Below are positions 23,011 through 31,800 of a stretch of DNA of 42,742 nucleotides, one piece after another. A program made the translations under genes and the position numbers. Position 1 is the stretch's first letter, and every line of letters starts with the position of its first letter. The notes under the pieces are model-generated. The model saw only the letters and a program-made list of their open reading frames with translations. It had not been told where the DNA came from and did no database searches. The DNA is from QWOP01 sp003669605 (lineage in GTDB: Bacteria; Planctomycetota; Planctomycetia; Pirellulales; UBA1268), in NCBI GenBank assembly GCA_947481985.1, contig CANKIK010000022.1, positions 1 through 42,742 on the forward strand, read 5' to 3'.

Positions 23011-26000
23011 TCAGTGGTTAAAGAAGAATGCGGGGCTGTTGATCAGCGCCCAAGCCAAGTCCTGGATGGTGGTCAAACGCCGGTTGGCGATCTGATTGGC
23101 GCTGGCGGCGCCGTCGGCCCGCAAGCGGACGATTGCCGGATCTACAGGAACCGGTTGCTCCGCAATGCCGATCGCCGCACCGAGCGCCACCAGCCCCGGA
23201 TCGGGGGGAAGGGGCATCTGGGCAGCAACGAGGTCGGCAGTCAATTTCTGCCGGACCGAGTCGGTGCGATCGATGATCTGCTCCAACTCAGCCACCAGCG
23301 CCGCATCTCTGGTTTCCCTGGGGATGGCCACAATCTCGGTCACCCGGGCGGGGACCCCCAACGGCAGCGGACCGGCAGAGTCGGTCCAAGAAAGGCGGAA
23401 CCGACCGAGGTTCCACTTGGCGCCTTGGAAACGCTGTTCGAGCGTCACGGTGACGACCGTTGGCTCAGAAAGCACTTTGGGTTCCTTGAACTCAAACACG
23501 GCCCAGTGCGGCTCGGCCATCTTTGGATGCACCGCCCACCCTTGTCCGGGATTGGTGGGATTCTTGTCAATCGCCAATTCGACGCCGAGGTTGGCTTGAG
23601 AGAAATCGGCCACGGCCCGGGAAAACTCAAGGCGTGCCTTTTCCTCCGGACGAGCCGCCGCAGCGACATCGGCGCTGATCTCGGTGAGCACGAAATTGCC
23701 ATCATCAGCCCGGCCCGAACCGGCACCGGGCAGACTTGGATCAGGAATCATTTCCAGCCGCAGTCCGGAAAGCGTGCCCGCCGGCAATTGGAAGGAGAGG
23801 GTGGTGGTGTCGTCGGCAAGAGTACCGCTGACGAGCACCGAGCCGTCTGCCTGAGCAGCAAGCGTGGCTCCGGCCCGCGACAGAAGCGCCGTGGGTGACA
23901 CCACCTGCCACTTTGGCCCCGAGAGAGCTTCCTGCTCAAAGCGGGAGACAGCCGCAAGGGGATCGGCACGGTAGGCCTCGATGGCCGCGACGGCGGCCCC
24001 GACACGATCGGCTCGCTGCTGTTCCAGTTCGATGCGTTTCGGTTCGTATTGCGACGTGGCGTCAGCGAGGGACTTCCGGGCGGCTTCGATCCTCGCCATC
24101 CGCTCCCCCTCAAGCGCCGTCCGGCGGAGGTGCCATACCTCCTCTGCAGTGGCCAGTTCAGCCGCGAGCGAGGCGTGATCGGCAGTGATCTCGTCGGCCG
24201 CCAGTTTCACCGCCGCCACCTCTTCCGGTCGGCTGGGACGGTTGAGGATCCGCAAAAACACCTCATCAACGAGCCGGTCGTCGTCGGGCTGCGAGGCGAC
24301 CAATTTCGTCAGCTCGCTGTTGGCATCGGCCAACACATCGCCGACGGCAGGACCGCTCACCAAGGCCATCACCGGCCCGAGGGCCACTCCACCGCTCCGC
24401 TCACACTCGCAGGCGCTCTCGCGCGTCGGCTTGCCGAAGGTCTGCAGGAATCCCGCCCCCAGGGCCGCCGATACATCGGGCAACTGTGCAGCCCGCGTCC
24501 CCTCGGGATACCCAGGGAACTTGGCCGGCGATCCCACCACGGCGTGGAGGGTGTCGAAGAGCGTCTCGGCCGGGAGCCGCCGGGGCAGAGCGTGGGAATA
24601 GTTGATGCGATCGTCGTCATTCCAGCGGCTGCTGGCCACTGCCAAGCCGTAGGTTCGCGAGGTGCAGATCTCAGTCAGAACACGGCGCATGTCAAAGCCG
24701 CCGTCGATGAACGAACGGGTGAGATGCGCGAGCAACCGGGGGTTGGTGGGGGGGTTACCGGCGCGGATGTCGTCGATCGGATCGATGATTCCCGTGCCGA
24801 ACAGATACCCCCACAGCCGATTGACATAACTTTTTGCGAAGTAGGGGTTGTCGACCGACGTCATCCAGGATGCCAACTCCTGGCGGCGGGTAGCCCCTTC
24901 CTGCATGGGGTGCGCACAATCGAAGGGAAACTTCGGTGCTGTTGGCTTCCCGGTCCGATCATGGGTCACCTCTCCCTCGCCACGGTCGGAGACGATCTCC
25001 CACAGCGGCTTGGCTCCCTCGACGGCGGAGCCGCCGATGTTTCGATCACCACTCTCGGGATCGCGATCGAGGCCGACTCGGGCGAAGAAGGCAGCGGTCT
25101 GGTAGTACTGATCCTGAGTCCAGCGTTCGAACGGATGGTCGTGGCACTTATTGCAGTTGAACCGCACCCCGAGGAAGAGGTGGGTGGTGTTCTCCATCGT
25201 CGCCAATGGATCGCGGAGCGTCTTGAAGTAGGCGGCCGCCGGATTCTCCCGGTTGGAACCGGTGGCGGTGAGGATCTCGCGAGCGAAAACGTCGTAGGGG
25301 GTGTTGGAAGCCACCTTGCCGCGGATCCACTCCCGCAGTCCCTTGGCCCCCTCGTCGCCGAGGAATTTCGGATTCACCTGGAGGAGATCGGCCCACTTGT
25401 TCGTCCAATGCTCGACGAAATCTTGGCTGGCCACCAGCCTCGACACGACCTCCGCGCGTTTGATCCTGGTATCGCGCGAGTCAGCCAAGAAGCTTTTCAC
25501 CTGCGCGGACGTCGGCGGCAACCCTGTCAGATCGAGCGTGACGCGGCGGAGGAATTCGTCATCGGTGCACAGCGGGGCCGGTTCGATCCGCATCGCCTGC
25601 CACTTCTCAGCGACGATTCCGTCGATCGGCCCCCAGATCTCAGGCTGGGTCCACTGGAAACCGGACCGGTCTCCCATCACGGTCAAGGTCACGGCCGCGT
25701 AGGCCCCCTCGTAGCGGACGAGCATCGGGGATTCGCCCCGGCGAACGGCCGTCACCAGCCCCTGACGGTCGGCCGTGGCCACCTCGGCGTTGCCGCTGTC
25801 GATGAATGATTCGCGGGTCACATCACGGCTGCTGCCATCGGCATAGGCGGCCACGACACGGAACTGCTGCCGGCGGCCCGGCGCGTCGATTGTCGCCGAG
25901 GTGGGGAAGACGGAGATCCCGGTGACCCTCGGTGTGGCGACCTCCAGCCTGGCTCCCTGCTCCACCCAGCGGCGGATCACTTGGTAAGCGGGATCGGTCG

Positions 26001-28236
26001 GACTCGTCAGCAACCCACCGGCGTGAGGAACAGTCGCCGAGGCTTTGAGAAGCATCAGGCTGTCATCAGGACTGGCAAGGTTGACGCGGCGGGCACCATG
26101 ATCGTCGGTCAGTGCCCGGACGTCGAAGATCGGGTCATAGCCACGCAGTGACAACTTAAACCCATTCTTCCCCTTGGCCGCGCCGTGACAGGTGCCCTGG
26201 TTGCAGCCCATCTTCGCCAGTAACGGGTTCACGTCACGGATGAAATCGACTTCGGGCACCGTCCCGGTGCCGGCCACCGTGACTGCCACGTCCTTCAGCA
26301 CCTCGGTGCCACTGCCCGGTTCGCCATGAACGATCCGCAGCGTTGCCGATCCGTCAGCCAACGGCCTGACGAGCCCGCCGGGACCGATGGAGACAAGCGC
26401 CGTTGCAGGTACCGCTTCCCCCACGCCCTCGAAGCGGACGCTCCGCGAAAGGTCGATTGAGCCGCCCCCGGCAACCTGACCGGTGACCACCACCTGTGTC
26501 ACGGCAAAAGGCCCCGAGAGACTGATCACGGCAGGCTCCACCGTGATTCCTGTCAGAGTCGGTGGCGGCAATTCTGGCTCCTGCGACGCCTCGCTCCCCC
26601 AAGGAAGGGGCAGGGGGCCACGGGCAGCCGCCGCCTGATCAATCTGGGCCACGGGAAACGACATCCGGGGCGCTCCGGTGGAGACGTCAAACAACCGCAC
26701 CATGCCGTCAGCACCGCCGACGACGACCGTGGAGGGGGCGCCTCCGCTGCCCGGCTGGAAGGCGACCGAATAGGCCCCCGCTTCGGGCAGCGATACCCGC
26801 GCTACTTCATGCGTGCCTGTGGCTCGGTAGTCGTCGAGCGTCTTCCATTCTTCCGCCGAACGCTGGCTGCCGTTGCGCTTGGCATCGCCGGGCACCTTGG
26901 CCATCACATCCAATACCGGTTTGGGCACATCGGCGTCGTAGTCATAACTACTCACCACCAACTCGCCCCGGCCATCGAGGCTCGAGACCGCGGCGATCCG
27001 CTTTCCATCCGCGGAGAAGCGAACACCAAACACCCTTCCTTCCAGGGGAAAGAGGGGGAAGATCAAGTTGGCGTCGTCGCCGATCACCCGGGCTGAGTGT
27101 CGGTGGATCCGGTAGACGCGGGGGGTGCCGTCGGAGCCGGCAACGACGACCTGCTCGAGCAGCGGATGCCGGTCGATCGCCGACAGGCCTCCCCGGAGGG
27201 CACCGGGAGTGATCGACGTCACGTTGTCGACAAATCGCTGCGTGGCCAATTCGGTGAGCTTGACGCTCATATCCCGGCCGACAGAGATGACATGATCGCC
27301 TGTGGGGGAAAAGACGGTGTCGAGCGCCCAGTCCTCGTGGGCTCCCTGGTAGAGCACCTGCGTCCCGGTGGCGATGTCGATGGCCCGTACGGTGTTGTCG
27401 GTGCAGCCAAAACAGATCAGTTTGCCGTCTGGTGACCAGGCTCCGCCAAACACGGTGTCGAAGGTCACCGGATGGGAGCGGAGAAGACTGCCGTCAGCGA
27501 CGGACCATACCTGCACTTCCCCCATCCGGGACGGATTGCCGCCGGTGACGGCTAGTTGACTGCCGTCGGGTGAGAATCGCACTTGTTGAATCCGCTCCGA
27601 CAATCCAACCAATCGACGGATGGGGGCTGCAGGAGCCACGGCTGCGGAAATGTCAAACAGCAACACCTCATGGAACCCCGAGACGGCCAGCAAACGGCCA
27701 TCTGGCGAACAGTCGAGCGAAGTGATCACCGGGGAGCGGGTGTAGACGGGGGGATGATCGGCATCGACCCGCTGGCCGGCCGAGGCGGGGGTGTCATCCT
27801 GGGCCCCCTCGGCGATCCAACGGCGGACCAGATCGATGTCGGCGGTGGAGAGCGTCTTGCCCTGCCGGGGCATCTCCGCCACACCGTCGGAGCCCGGCGT
27901 GATCAACTCCAGCATCCGACTCCCGGCCGGGTTCCCAGCCACGACCGCCGCTGCGCCGGAATCACCGGCGGTGAGCATCCTGGCCACCTCGGTCATCACA
28001 AAACCACCCTGCGCCTTGGCTGGCTGGTGGCAGCCCTGGCAGTTGGCCTGGAAGAGCGGGCGGATCTGCTTGTGGTAGCTCACCGAGCCTGGAGGTGTTC
28101 CTGGGATCTCTGCGGCACCAGACGCCGGAGCGAGAGCCCCAAAAACCAGCCCTCCCACCAGGATCATGGCCGCCCCCAGGCGAGAACGCGCAGGACGCGA
28201 CGGAAGACCTCGAAACAGCGCTCGGATCAAAAACAT
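23011..28236 (-). CDS. Giant multidomain protein: cytochrome c-like / WD40 / Ig-like / DUF1549 / split DUF1553
   Basis: 1741 residues from the ATG at 28236, with GGGAG 9 bases upstream. The signal peptide (about 1-42) is followed by a planctomycete-type cytochrome domain with CQGCH (66-70). WD40-like blades occupy about 160-530 (SPDGRLLAVSG, FSPDGSQLAVTGG, WSPDGKLICFG, VVVGGADGMVRLFD). An Ig/Big-like domain follows, then a second cytochrome-type motif CNQGTCHG (678-684, a CX4CH form), another Big-like domain (about 750-850), DUF1549 (about 870-1075) with CNKCHDHP (1028-1032), and DUF1553 from about 1120. After RILNRPSRPEEVAAV (about 1340) a coiled coil and a beta-rich region are inserted; the family ending DLAWALINSPAFFFNH closes the protein. 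It is probably envelope-located and heme-binding. The gene precedes DUF1501, as usual. Function unknown. Confidence 0.9.
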   Translation of the reverse strand: MFLIRALFRGLPSRPARSRLGAAMILVGGLVFGALAPASGAAEIPGTPPGSVSYHKQIRPLFQANCQGCHQPAKAQGGFVMTEVARMLTAGDSGAAAVVAGNPAGSRMLELITPGSDGVAEMPRQGKTLSTADIDLVRRWIAEGAQDDTPASAGQRVDADHPPVYTRSPVITSLDCSPDGRLLAVSGFHEVLLFDISAAVAPAAPIRRLVGLSERIQQVRFSPDGSQLAVTGGNPSRMGEVQVWSVADGSLLRSHPVTFDTVFGGAWSPDGKLICFGCTDNTVRAIDIATGTQVLYQGAHEDWALDTVFSPTGDHVISVGRDMSVKLTELATQRFVDNVTSITPGALRGGLSAIDRHPLLEQVVVAGSDGTPRVYRIHRHSARVIGDDANLIFPLFPLEGRVFGVRFSADGKRIAAVSSLDGRGELVVSSYDYDADVPKPVLDVMAKVPGDAKRNGSQRSAEEWKTLDDYRATGTHEVARVSLPEAGAYSVAFQPGSGGAPSTVVVGGADGMVRLFDVSTGAPRMSFPVAQIDQAAAARGPLPLPWGSEASQEPELPPPTLTGITVEPAVISLSGPFAVTQVVVTGQVAGGGSIDLSRSVRFEGVGEAVPATALVSIGPGGLVRPLADGSATLRIVHGEPGSGTEVLKDVAVTVAGTGTVPEVDFIRDVNPLLAKMGCNQGTCHGAAKGKNGFKLSLRGYDPIFDVRALTDDHGARRVNLASPDDSLMLLKASATVPHAGGLLTSPTDPAYQVIRRWVEQGARLEVATPRVTGISVFPTSATIDAPGRRQQFRVVAAYADGSSRDVTRESFIDSGNAEVATADRQGLVTAVRRGESPMLVRYEGAYAAVTLTVMGDRSGFQWTQPEIWGPIDGIVAEKWQAMRIEPAPLCTDDEFLRRVTLDLTGLPPTSAQVKSFLADSRDTRIKRAEVVSRLVASQDFVEHWTNKWADLLQVNPKFLGDEGAKGLREWIRGKVASNTPYDVFAREILTATGSNRENPAAAYFKTLRDPLATMENTTHLFLGVRFNCNKCHDHPFERWTQDQYYQTAAFFARVGLDRDPESGDRNIGGSAVEGAKPLWEIVSDRGEGEVTHDRTGKPTAPKFPFDCAHPMQEGATRRQELASWMTSVDNPYFAKSYVNRLWGYLFGTGIIDPIDDIRAGNPPTNPRLLAHLTRSFIDGGFDMRRVLTEICTSRTYGLAVASSRWNDDDRINYSHALPRRLPAETLFDTLHAVVGSPAKFPGYPEGTRAAQLPDVSAALGAGFLQTFGKPTRESACECERSGGVALGPVMALVSGPAVGDVLADANSELTKLVASQPDDDRLVDEVFLRILNRPSRPEEVAAVKLAADEITADHASLAAELATAEEVWHLRRTALEGERMARIEAARKSLADATSQYEPKRIELEQQRADRVGAAVAAIEAYRADPLAAVSRFEQEALSGPKWQVVSPTALLSRAGATLAAQADGSVLVSGTLADDTTTLSFQLPAGTLSGLRLEMIPDPSLPGAGSGRADDGNFVLTEISADVAAAARPEEKARLEFSRAVADFSQANLGVELAIDKNPTNPGQGWAVHPKMAEPHWAVFEFKEPKVLSEPTVVTVTLEQRFQGAKWNLGRFRLSWTDSAGPLPLGVPARVTEIVAIPRETRDAALVAELEQIIDRTDSVRQKLTADLVAAQMPLPPDPGLVALGAAIGIAEQPVPVDPAIVRLRADGAASANQIANRRLTTIQDLAWALINSPAFFFNH

Positions 28237-28302
28237 GAATGACAACTCCCTATGCGGGCATGGGGCAACACCTGCTGCTACCCCCCCGGCGACCATCATA
28301 CT

Positions 28303-29607
28303 TCACTCGGAGTCCCCTGGAAGTTCGTCGATCACCACTTCGTCCAACTCAGTGCCGTCGACATCCCGCCTGAGGAGGAGGTAGGCAGCGGTCGAAATTG
28401 CCCAGAAATAGCCCCATCCAAACGATCCGAGGACCGCCTCAAGCCCCCGGATCCAGAACCCCAGGGCCTTGATTCCCCAGGGGACAGAATTCCCGCTTGC
28501 AAGGCCCTGGAGCCCTGAAAGTACCTCGGTGGTCCGGTCATGCCCCATTCCTAGGCTTGCTGCCCAGAGGGTCAGATTGGAGGTGGCCGTGGCGAAGAGG
28601 TGGGCTGCCGCCAAGGCCGGCAACGACACCGCCAGCGCCACAAGGAGATAGAAGATGTAGTGCAAGGGGCGCTGGTAGAGGTAGGAAAAGGCTGTCGAGA
28701 TCGCCTGAAAACTGTCCCCTCGCTCCACTCCGACCCCGCCGACCATCAGCGGCCACCCAGCCACAACCCCAATGGCGAGGATCGCCAGCACGATTCCGCC
28801 GATCAGTACCAGCGGCCAGATCGCGCCGGCCACCGCCAAGCCGATGTCTGAGCGCATCAGCAGGCCGAGTCCCGCTCCAGGGATGCAGAGCACCGAAAGA
28901 CCGAGGAGGACAAAAGCGGCTGAATTGAACGCCGAGAGCCATTTTTTCGAGCCGAACCAGAGGCCACCGGTCAGCCCCGGAGCCTCTTCGCCGGCCAGCC
29001 GTAAGGCCACCTGCCTCGCGATCGCCGTGCCGAAAATCGACCAGACGGCTACAAACCACGCCAAGCGGACTGAGGTGCCAAGCATCTGCGCAAAAGTCGC
29101 TGAGGGACTCAAAGGCACCGACAGCAGTCGCACGAGGTCAGCTGCAGGCTCCGGGAGCCAGGCCCACACCGCAGCAACTCCCACATCCCAGCCTTCCAAC
29201 GGGTTGCGGACGATGTCCGTCGCCAGCCGCACCGGTCCGGCAGTGGCCAGCAGCGTATCCCCCCTATCGCCACCGAGCACAGACGAGGTCGAGACCAGGT
29301 CGGCCGCCGTTGCCACCAGCCGGCCATCCGCGAGCCCGATCCTGTCGGCCACCGACCATCCGGCCCAGGTGGAGAGTGCCCCCAGCGCCGCAAGCATGAC
29401 TACCGCAGGAGAGAACGCGGCGCCTGCCGCACGGAAGAGGAGCCACCAGGGCAGGGCATCGCTCCACCGAATCTCATGGATCACGCCGTCGCCTTGGACA
29501 CCGACGCGGCCGCCTGCCGCCGAGCGACCGGCCTGCCAAGCAGGGGCATCGGGAGCGGATCTGGCAGGACCGCCGGCACTGGTCGAATGTTCGGTGCTCT
29601 CCGTCAT
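28303..29607 (-). CDS. Polytopic membrane protein, unknown function
   Basis: 434 residues from the ATG at 29607 (AAAGGG 6 bases upstream). The frame continues to 29925, but that part lies in the divergent promoter region. A cytoplasmic-looking, Ser/Ala/Gly-rich N-terminus (about 1-50) precedes several hydrophobic segments: AFSPAVVMLAALGALSTWAG, LAWFVAVWSIFG, AAFVLLGLSVLCIPGAGLGL, AGAIWPLVLIGGIVLAILAIG, YIFYLLVALAVSLPALAAAH and YFWAISTAAYLLLR, so six or more helices. The C-terminal tail is acidic (DVDGTELDEVVIDELPGDSE). No transporter or enzyme motif is recognised. It lies 66 bases upstream of the giant cytochrome gene on the same strand and could be co-transcribed with it. Confidence 0.75.
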   Translation of the reverse strand: MTESTEHSTSAGGPARSAPDAPAWQAGRSAAGGRVGVQGDGVIHEIRWSDALPWWLLFRAAGAAFSPAVVMLAALGALSTWAGWSVADRIGLADGRLVATAADLVSTSSVLGGDRGDTLLATAGPVRLATDIVRNPLEGWDVGVAAVWAWLPEPAADLVRLLSVPLSPSATFAQMLGTSVRLAWFVAVWSIFGTAIARQVALRLAGEEAPGLTGGLWFGSKKWLSAFNSAAFVLLGLSVLCIPGAGLGLLMRSDIGLAVAGAIWPLVLIGGIVLAILAIGVVAGWPLMVGGVGVERGDSFQAISTAFSYLYQRPLHYIFYLLVALAVSLPALAAAHLFATATSNLTLWAASLGMGHDRTTEVLSGLQGLASGNSVPWGIKALGFWIRGLEAVLGSFGWGYFWAISTAAYLLLRRDVDGTELDEVVIDELPGDSE

Positions 29608-29861
29608 CGCAGCCCTTTGAGGAGGTGGTGGAAACCGGACTGGCCGGCCCAGGGAAAACCGCCGCCGAGTATACGCAGCATGAAGGGTTTCGACGCACCT
29701 CCCGCCAGGGCTGGGCGCTGAGTTGGCGGCGGAGTACGACAGTGGCTCATCGGTTTCCAGCAGCCCCTGGAAATTTCGTGCTATCAGACCGGCAGCAATC
29801 GGCCCCGGGGAACGCCGCCAGGCGTACCACGAGGCACAAATATCACCACCGGAACGACACC

Positions 29862-30683
29862 ATGGACCAGCAGTCGCCCTCCGATGCACGGTATCTCCAC
29901 GGCTACTCCGCGGAAGAGCAGGCAAGGCTCGTGGAGCAGGCGGAGTACTGGCGGGAGGGGCTGATTCTCCCCGATCTCCCCTATATTGCAGGGGAGCGAC
30001 TCCTCGATGTTGGTTGCGGTTCTGGCGCCGTCCTCGGTGTCATCAACAGTGCTTTTCCGGGGCTTCAGCTGGCGGGAATCGACCGGGAACCGCGGCAGAT
30101 CGAGGCCGCGTCACGCCATCTCGCCGCCCTGGGGGCTCCCTCGGCCGATCTCCGCGTCGGCGATGCCAACCGACTCCCCTGGGCCCAAGGCAGCTTCGAC
30201 CATGCGTATTTGATGTGGTTCGTGGAGCACGTCCGGGGAATCGAACCGATCCTCCGGGAGATCCGCCGGGTCCTTCGCCCCGGTGGCACGATCACGATCA
30301 ACGAGACCGAGTACGAGTCGTACCACGTCTGGCCCGAGCACGAAGACTGGGAGTATCTCGAAGGGGCGATGTTCCGCCACTTCCAAGCGCACGGCGAGGC
30401 CCACGCAGGCCGACGACTCGGGCCGCTGTTGGTGGAGGCCGGGTTCTCACGCGTCAGCAATCGGCTCGTTGGCGCCCACTTCTTCGTCGGTTCCGGTGAC
30501 GATTCTCTGGCCCGCCACACGCGTTACACCGCCGACTACATCGAGCCTGCCATCCCCGAGTTTGTCGCCATGGGCTACGACGAAAGTCGCTTGCGGCGCG
30601 GCCTCGGGCATCTCCTGGCGATCCACGCAGACCCGCACGGTGCTTTCACACAGCTGGTCTACCGGGCGCGGGCATGGGCGTGA
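29862..30683 (+). CDS. Class I SAM-dependent methyltransferase
   Basis: 273 residues from the ATG at 29862. SAM-binding motif I is LLDVGCGSGAVLGV, motif II acidic residue is in LAGIDREPRQIE, then LRVGDANRLPWAQGSFDHAYLMWFVEHV (motifs for the adenine site and post-II) and LRPGGTITINETEY, as in Methyltransf_11/25-type enzymes. The C-terminal 110 residues (FRHFQAHGEAHAGRRLGPLL, HTRYTADYIEPAIPEF) form the substrate cap. The family methylates small molecules such as quinone or lipid precursors; the substrate here is unclear. It is divergent from the membrane protein gene (254-base gap) and ends 15 bases from the convergent yacG stop, with no obvious terminator. Confidence 0.88.
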   Translation: MDQQSPSDARYLHGYSAEEQARLVEQAEYWREGLILPDLPYIAGERLLDVGCGSGAVLGVINSAFPGLQLAGIDREPRQIEAASRHLAALGAPSADLRVGDANRLPWAQGSFDHAYLMWFVEHVRGIEPILREIRRVLRPGGTITINETEYESYHVWPEHEDWEYLEGAMFRHFQAHGEAHAGRRLGPLLVEAGFSRVSNRLVGAHFFVGSGDDSLARHTRYTADYIEPAIPEFVAMGYDESRLRRGLGHLLAIHADPHGAFTQLVYRARAWA

Positions 30684-30698
30684 GACTGGTCTTCTCCG

Positions 30699-30911
30699 CT
30701 ACTCATCCTCGCCATCCCCCTGGCTGCGTTGTGGAGAGATGCCCCCTTCGCCGTCTCCCTCATCGTCGTCACCGCGGCCGACCACGGGGACCGAATACGC
30801 CCCGTCGAGCCAGCGACCGAGATCAATGACGCGGCAACGCTCACTGCAGAAGGGGGGCGTGGCAACAGTGGACAGATCGATAGAGTGACTGCAGACAGGG
30901 CAGCGCGGCAT
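30699..30911 (-). CDS. yacG: DNA gyrase inhibitor YacG (zinc-binding)
   Basis: 70 residues. The Cys4 zinc site is complete: Cys4 and Cys7 in CPVC, Cys22 and Cys26 in FCSERC. It is followed by the family signature RVIDLGRWLDGAYSVPV. In E. coli YacG binds GyrB and blocks DNA binding by gyrase; that role is inferred here from family membership. The C-terminal 20 residues are a disordered acidic Gly/Asp/Glu tail. It is the last gene of the chaperone cluster, 57 bases after the FmdB-type gene. Its motif GAYSVPV also occurs exactly in GrpE, two genes upstream. Confidence 0.9.
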   Translation of the reverse strand: MPRCPVCSHSIDLSTVATPPFCSERCRVIDLGRWLDGAYSVPVVGRGDDDEGDGEGGISPQRSQGDGEDE

Positions 30912-30968
30912 GAGAAAGTGTCCCGGTCGCCCGGGCCCTCGGTGGCCTTCGTCGGGAAAAGGCCGCGG

Positions 30969-31259
30969 TCAGTCTTTGCCACCGGATCCGCCACCGCCAG
31001 ACTTCTCTCCCGACGACTTGCCTTCGTCGGACGACTTCGGCGGAGCATCGGCCGCAGCGCCCTTTTTGTACGACTCGCTGCGGTAGTCGGTCTTGTAGAA
31101 CCCAGTCCCCTTGAAGACGATCGCCCCCCCGGCACCGATCAGACGGCGCAACTTCTTCTTCTTGCACTTCGGGCAGGTCTTTTTGACGCTGTCAGTCATT
31201 GACTGAAACAGTTCAAAGGCATGCTTGCAGCCGTCACAGACGTAGTCGTAAGTTGGCAT
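30969..31259 (-). CDS. FmdB-family zinc ribbon protein
   Basis: 96 residues from the ATG at 31259, which gives the invariant family start MPTYDYVCDGC; the open frame to 31283 overlaps grpE and was rejected. The zinc ribbon has Cys8, Cys11, Cys29 and Cys32 (CDGC and CPKC), then KKKKLRRLIGAGG and VFKGTGFYKTDYR, standard for the FmdB/CxxC_CxxC_SSSS family. The C-terminus is a Ser/Gly/Lys low-complexity tail. The family is proposed to regulate or bind nucleic acid; its function is not established. It starts 4 bases after the grpE stop, so co-translation is likely. Confidence 0.9.
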   Translation of the reverse strand: MPTYDYVCDGCKHAFELFQSMTDSVKKTCPKCKKKKLRRLIGAGGAIVFKGTGFYKTDYRSESYKKGAAADAPPKSSDEGKSSGEKSGGGGSGGKD

Positions 31260-31263
31260 CTGC

Positions 31264-31800
31264 TCATTCTCCCTTGGAGACAATTACCTGCGCCGGGCGC
31301 ACCACCCGGCCATGCAACGTGTACCCCTTGGTGGCCACGCCAACTACCGTGCCCGGAGGCGTTCCCGCCACCGTCTGCTGGAGAATCGCGTCGTGCACTG
31401 CCGGGTCGAACGGCTGCCCATCAGCCTCGATCGGCTTGCAGCCATGGAGAACAATGAGTTTTTCCAAGAGTTGGCCCGTCATCCGGAAACCCGCGGTGAG
31501 GCTCTGGACGTCAGCCGTCGTCTCTGCGGCTTCGATGGCCCGGTTGACATTGTCGAGCACTGGCAGCAGGTCACGGAGCAGGTCGATCTCCCGATAGCGG
31601 TGGGAATCCTCCAACTCCCGACGGGACCGCTTGCGGAAATTCTCCAACTCAGCCTGCGTCCGAAGGACACGGTCCTCCGCGTCGCGGAGTAGCGCTTTCA
31701 CGTCCTCGCTGCCCGAAGCGGAAACCGGAACGGAATACGCCCCCTCCAACTGCGGATCGTCTTGGTCGAGCGTTTCATCGTCACGATCATCATCACTCAT
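31264..31800 (-). CDS. grpE: Nucleotide exchange factor GrpE
   Basis: 178 residues. An acidic, disordered N-terminus (DDDRDDETLDQDD) leads into the long GrpE coiled coil (LRDAEDRVLRTQAELENFRKRSRRE), a helical bundle with LLRDLLPVLDNVNRAIEAA, and the beta-wing domain with GQPFDPAVHDAI and GYTLHGRVVRPAQVIVSKG. GrpE releases ADP from DnaK. It overlaps the dnaJ stop by 4 bases (ATGA). dnaK itself is not in the window. The N-terminal GAYSVPV segment, before the coiled coil, is shared with YacG. Confidence 0.95.
   Translation of the reverse strand: MSDDDRDDETLDQDDPQLEGAYSVPVSASGSEDVKALLRDAEDRVLRTQAELENFRKRSRRELEDSHRYREIDLLRDLLPVLDNVNRAIEAAETTADVQSLTAGFRMTGQLLEKLIVLHGCKPIEADGQPFDPAVHDAILQQTVAGTPPGTVVGVATKGYTLHGRVVRPAQVIVSKGE

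Noticed and set aside
24049..25809. 586-aa open frame on the plus strand
   Set aside because: It lies wholly antisense to the giant DUF1549/DUF1553 gene, with no ribosome site or recognisable domain; long antisense frames are common in high-GC genes.
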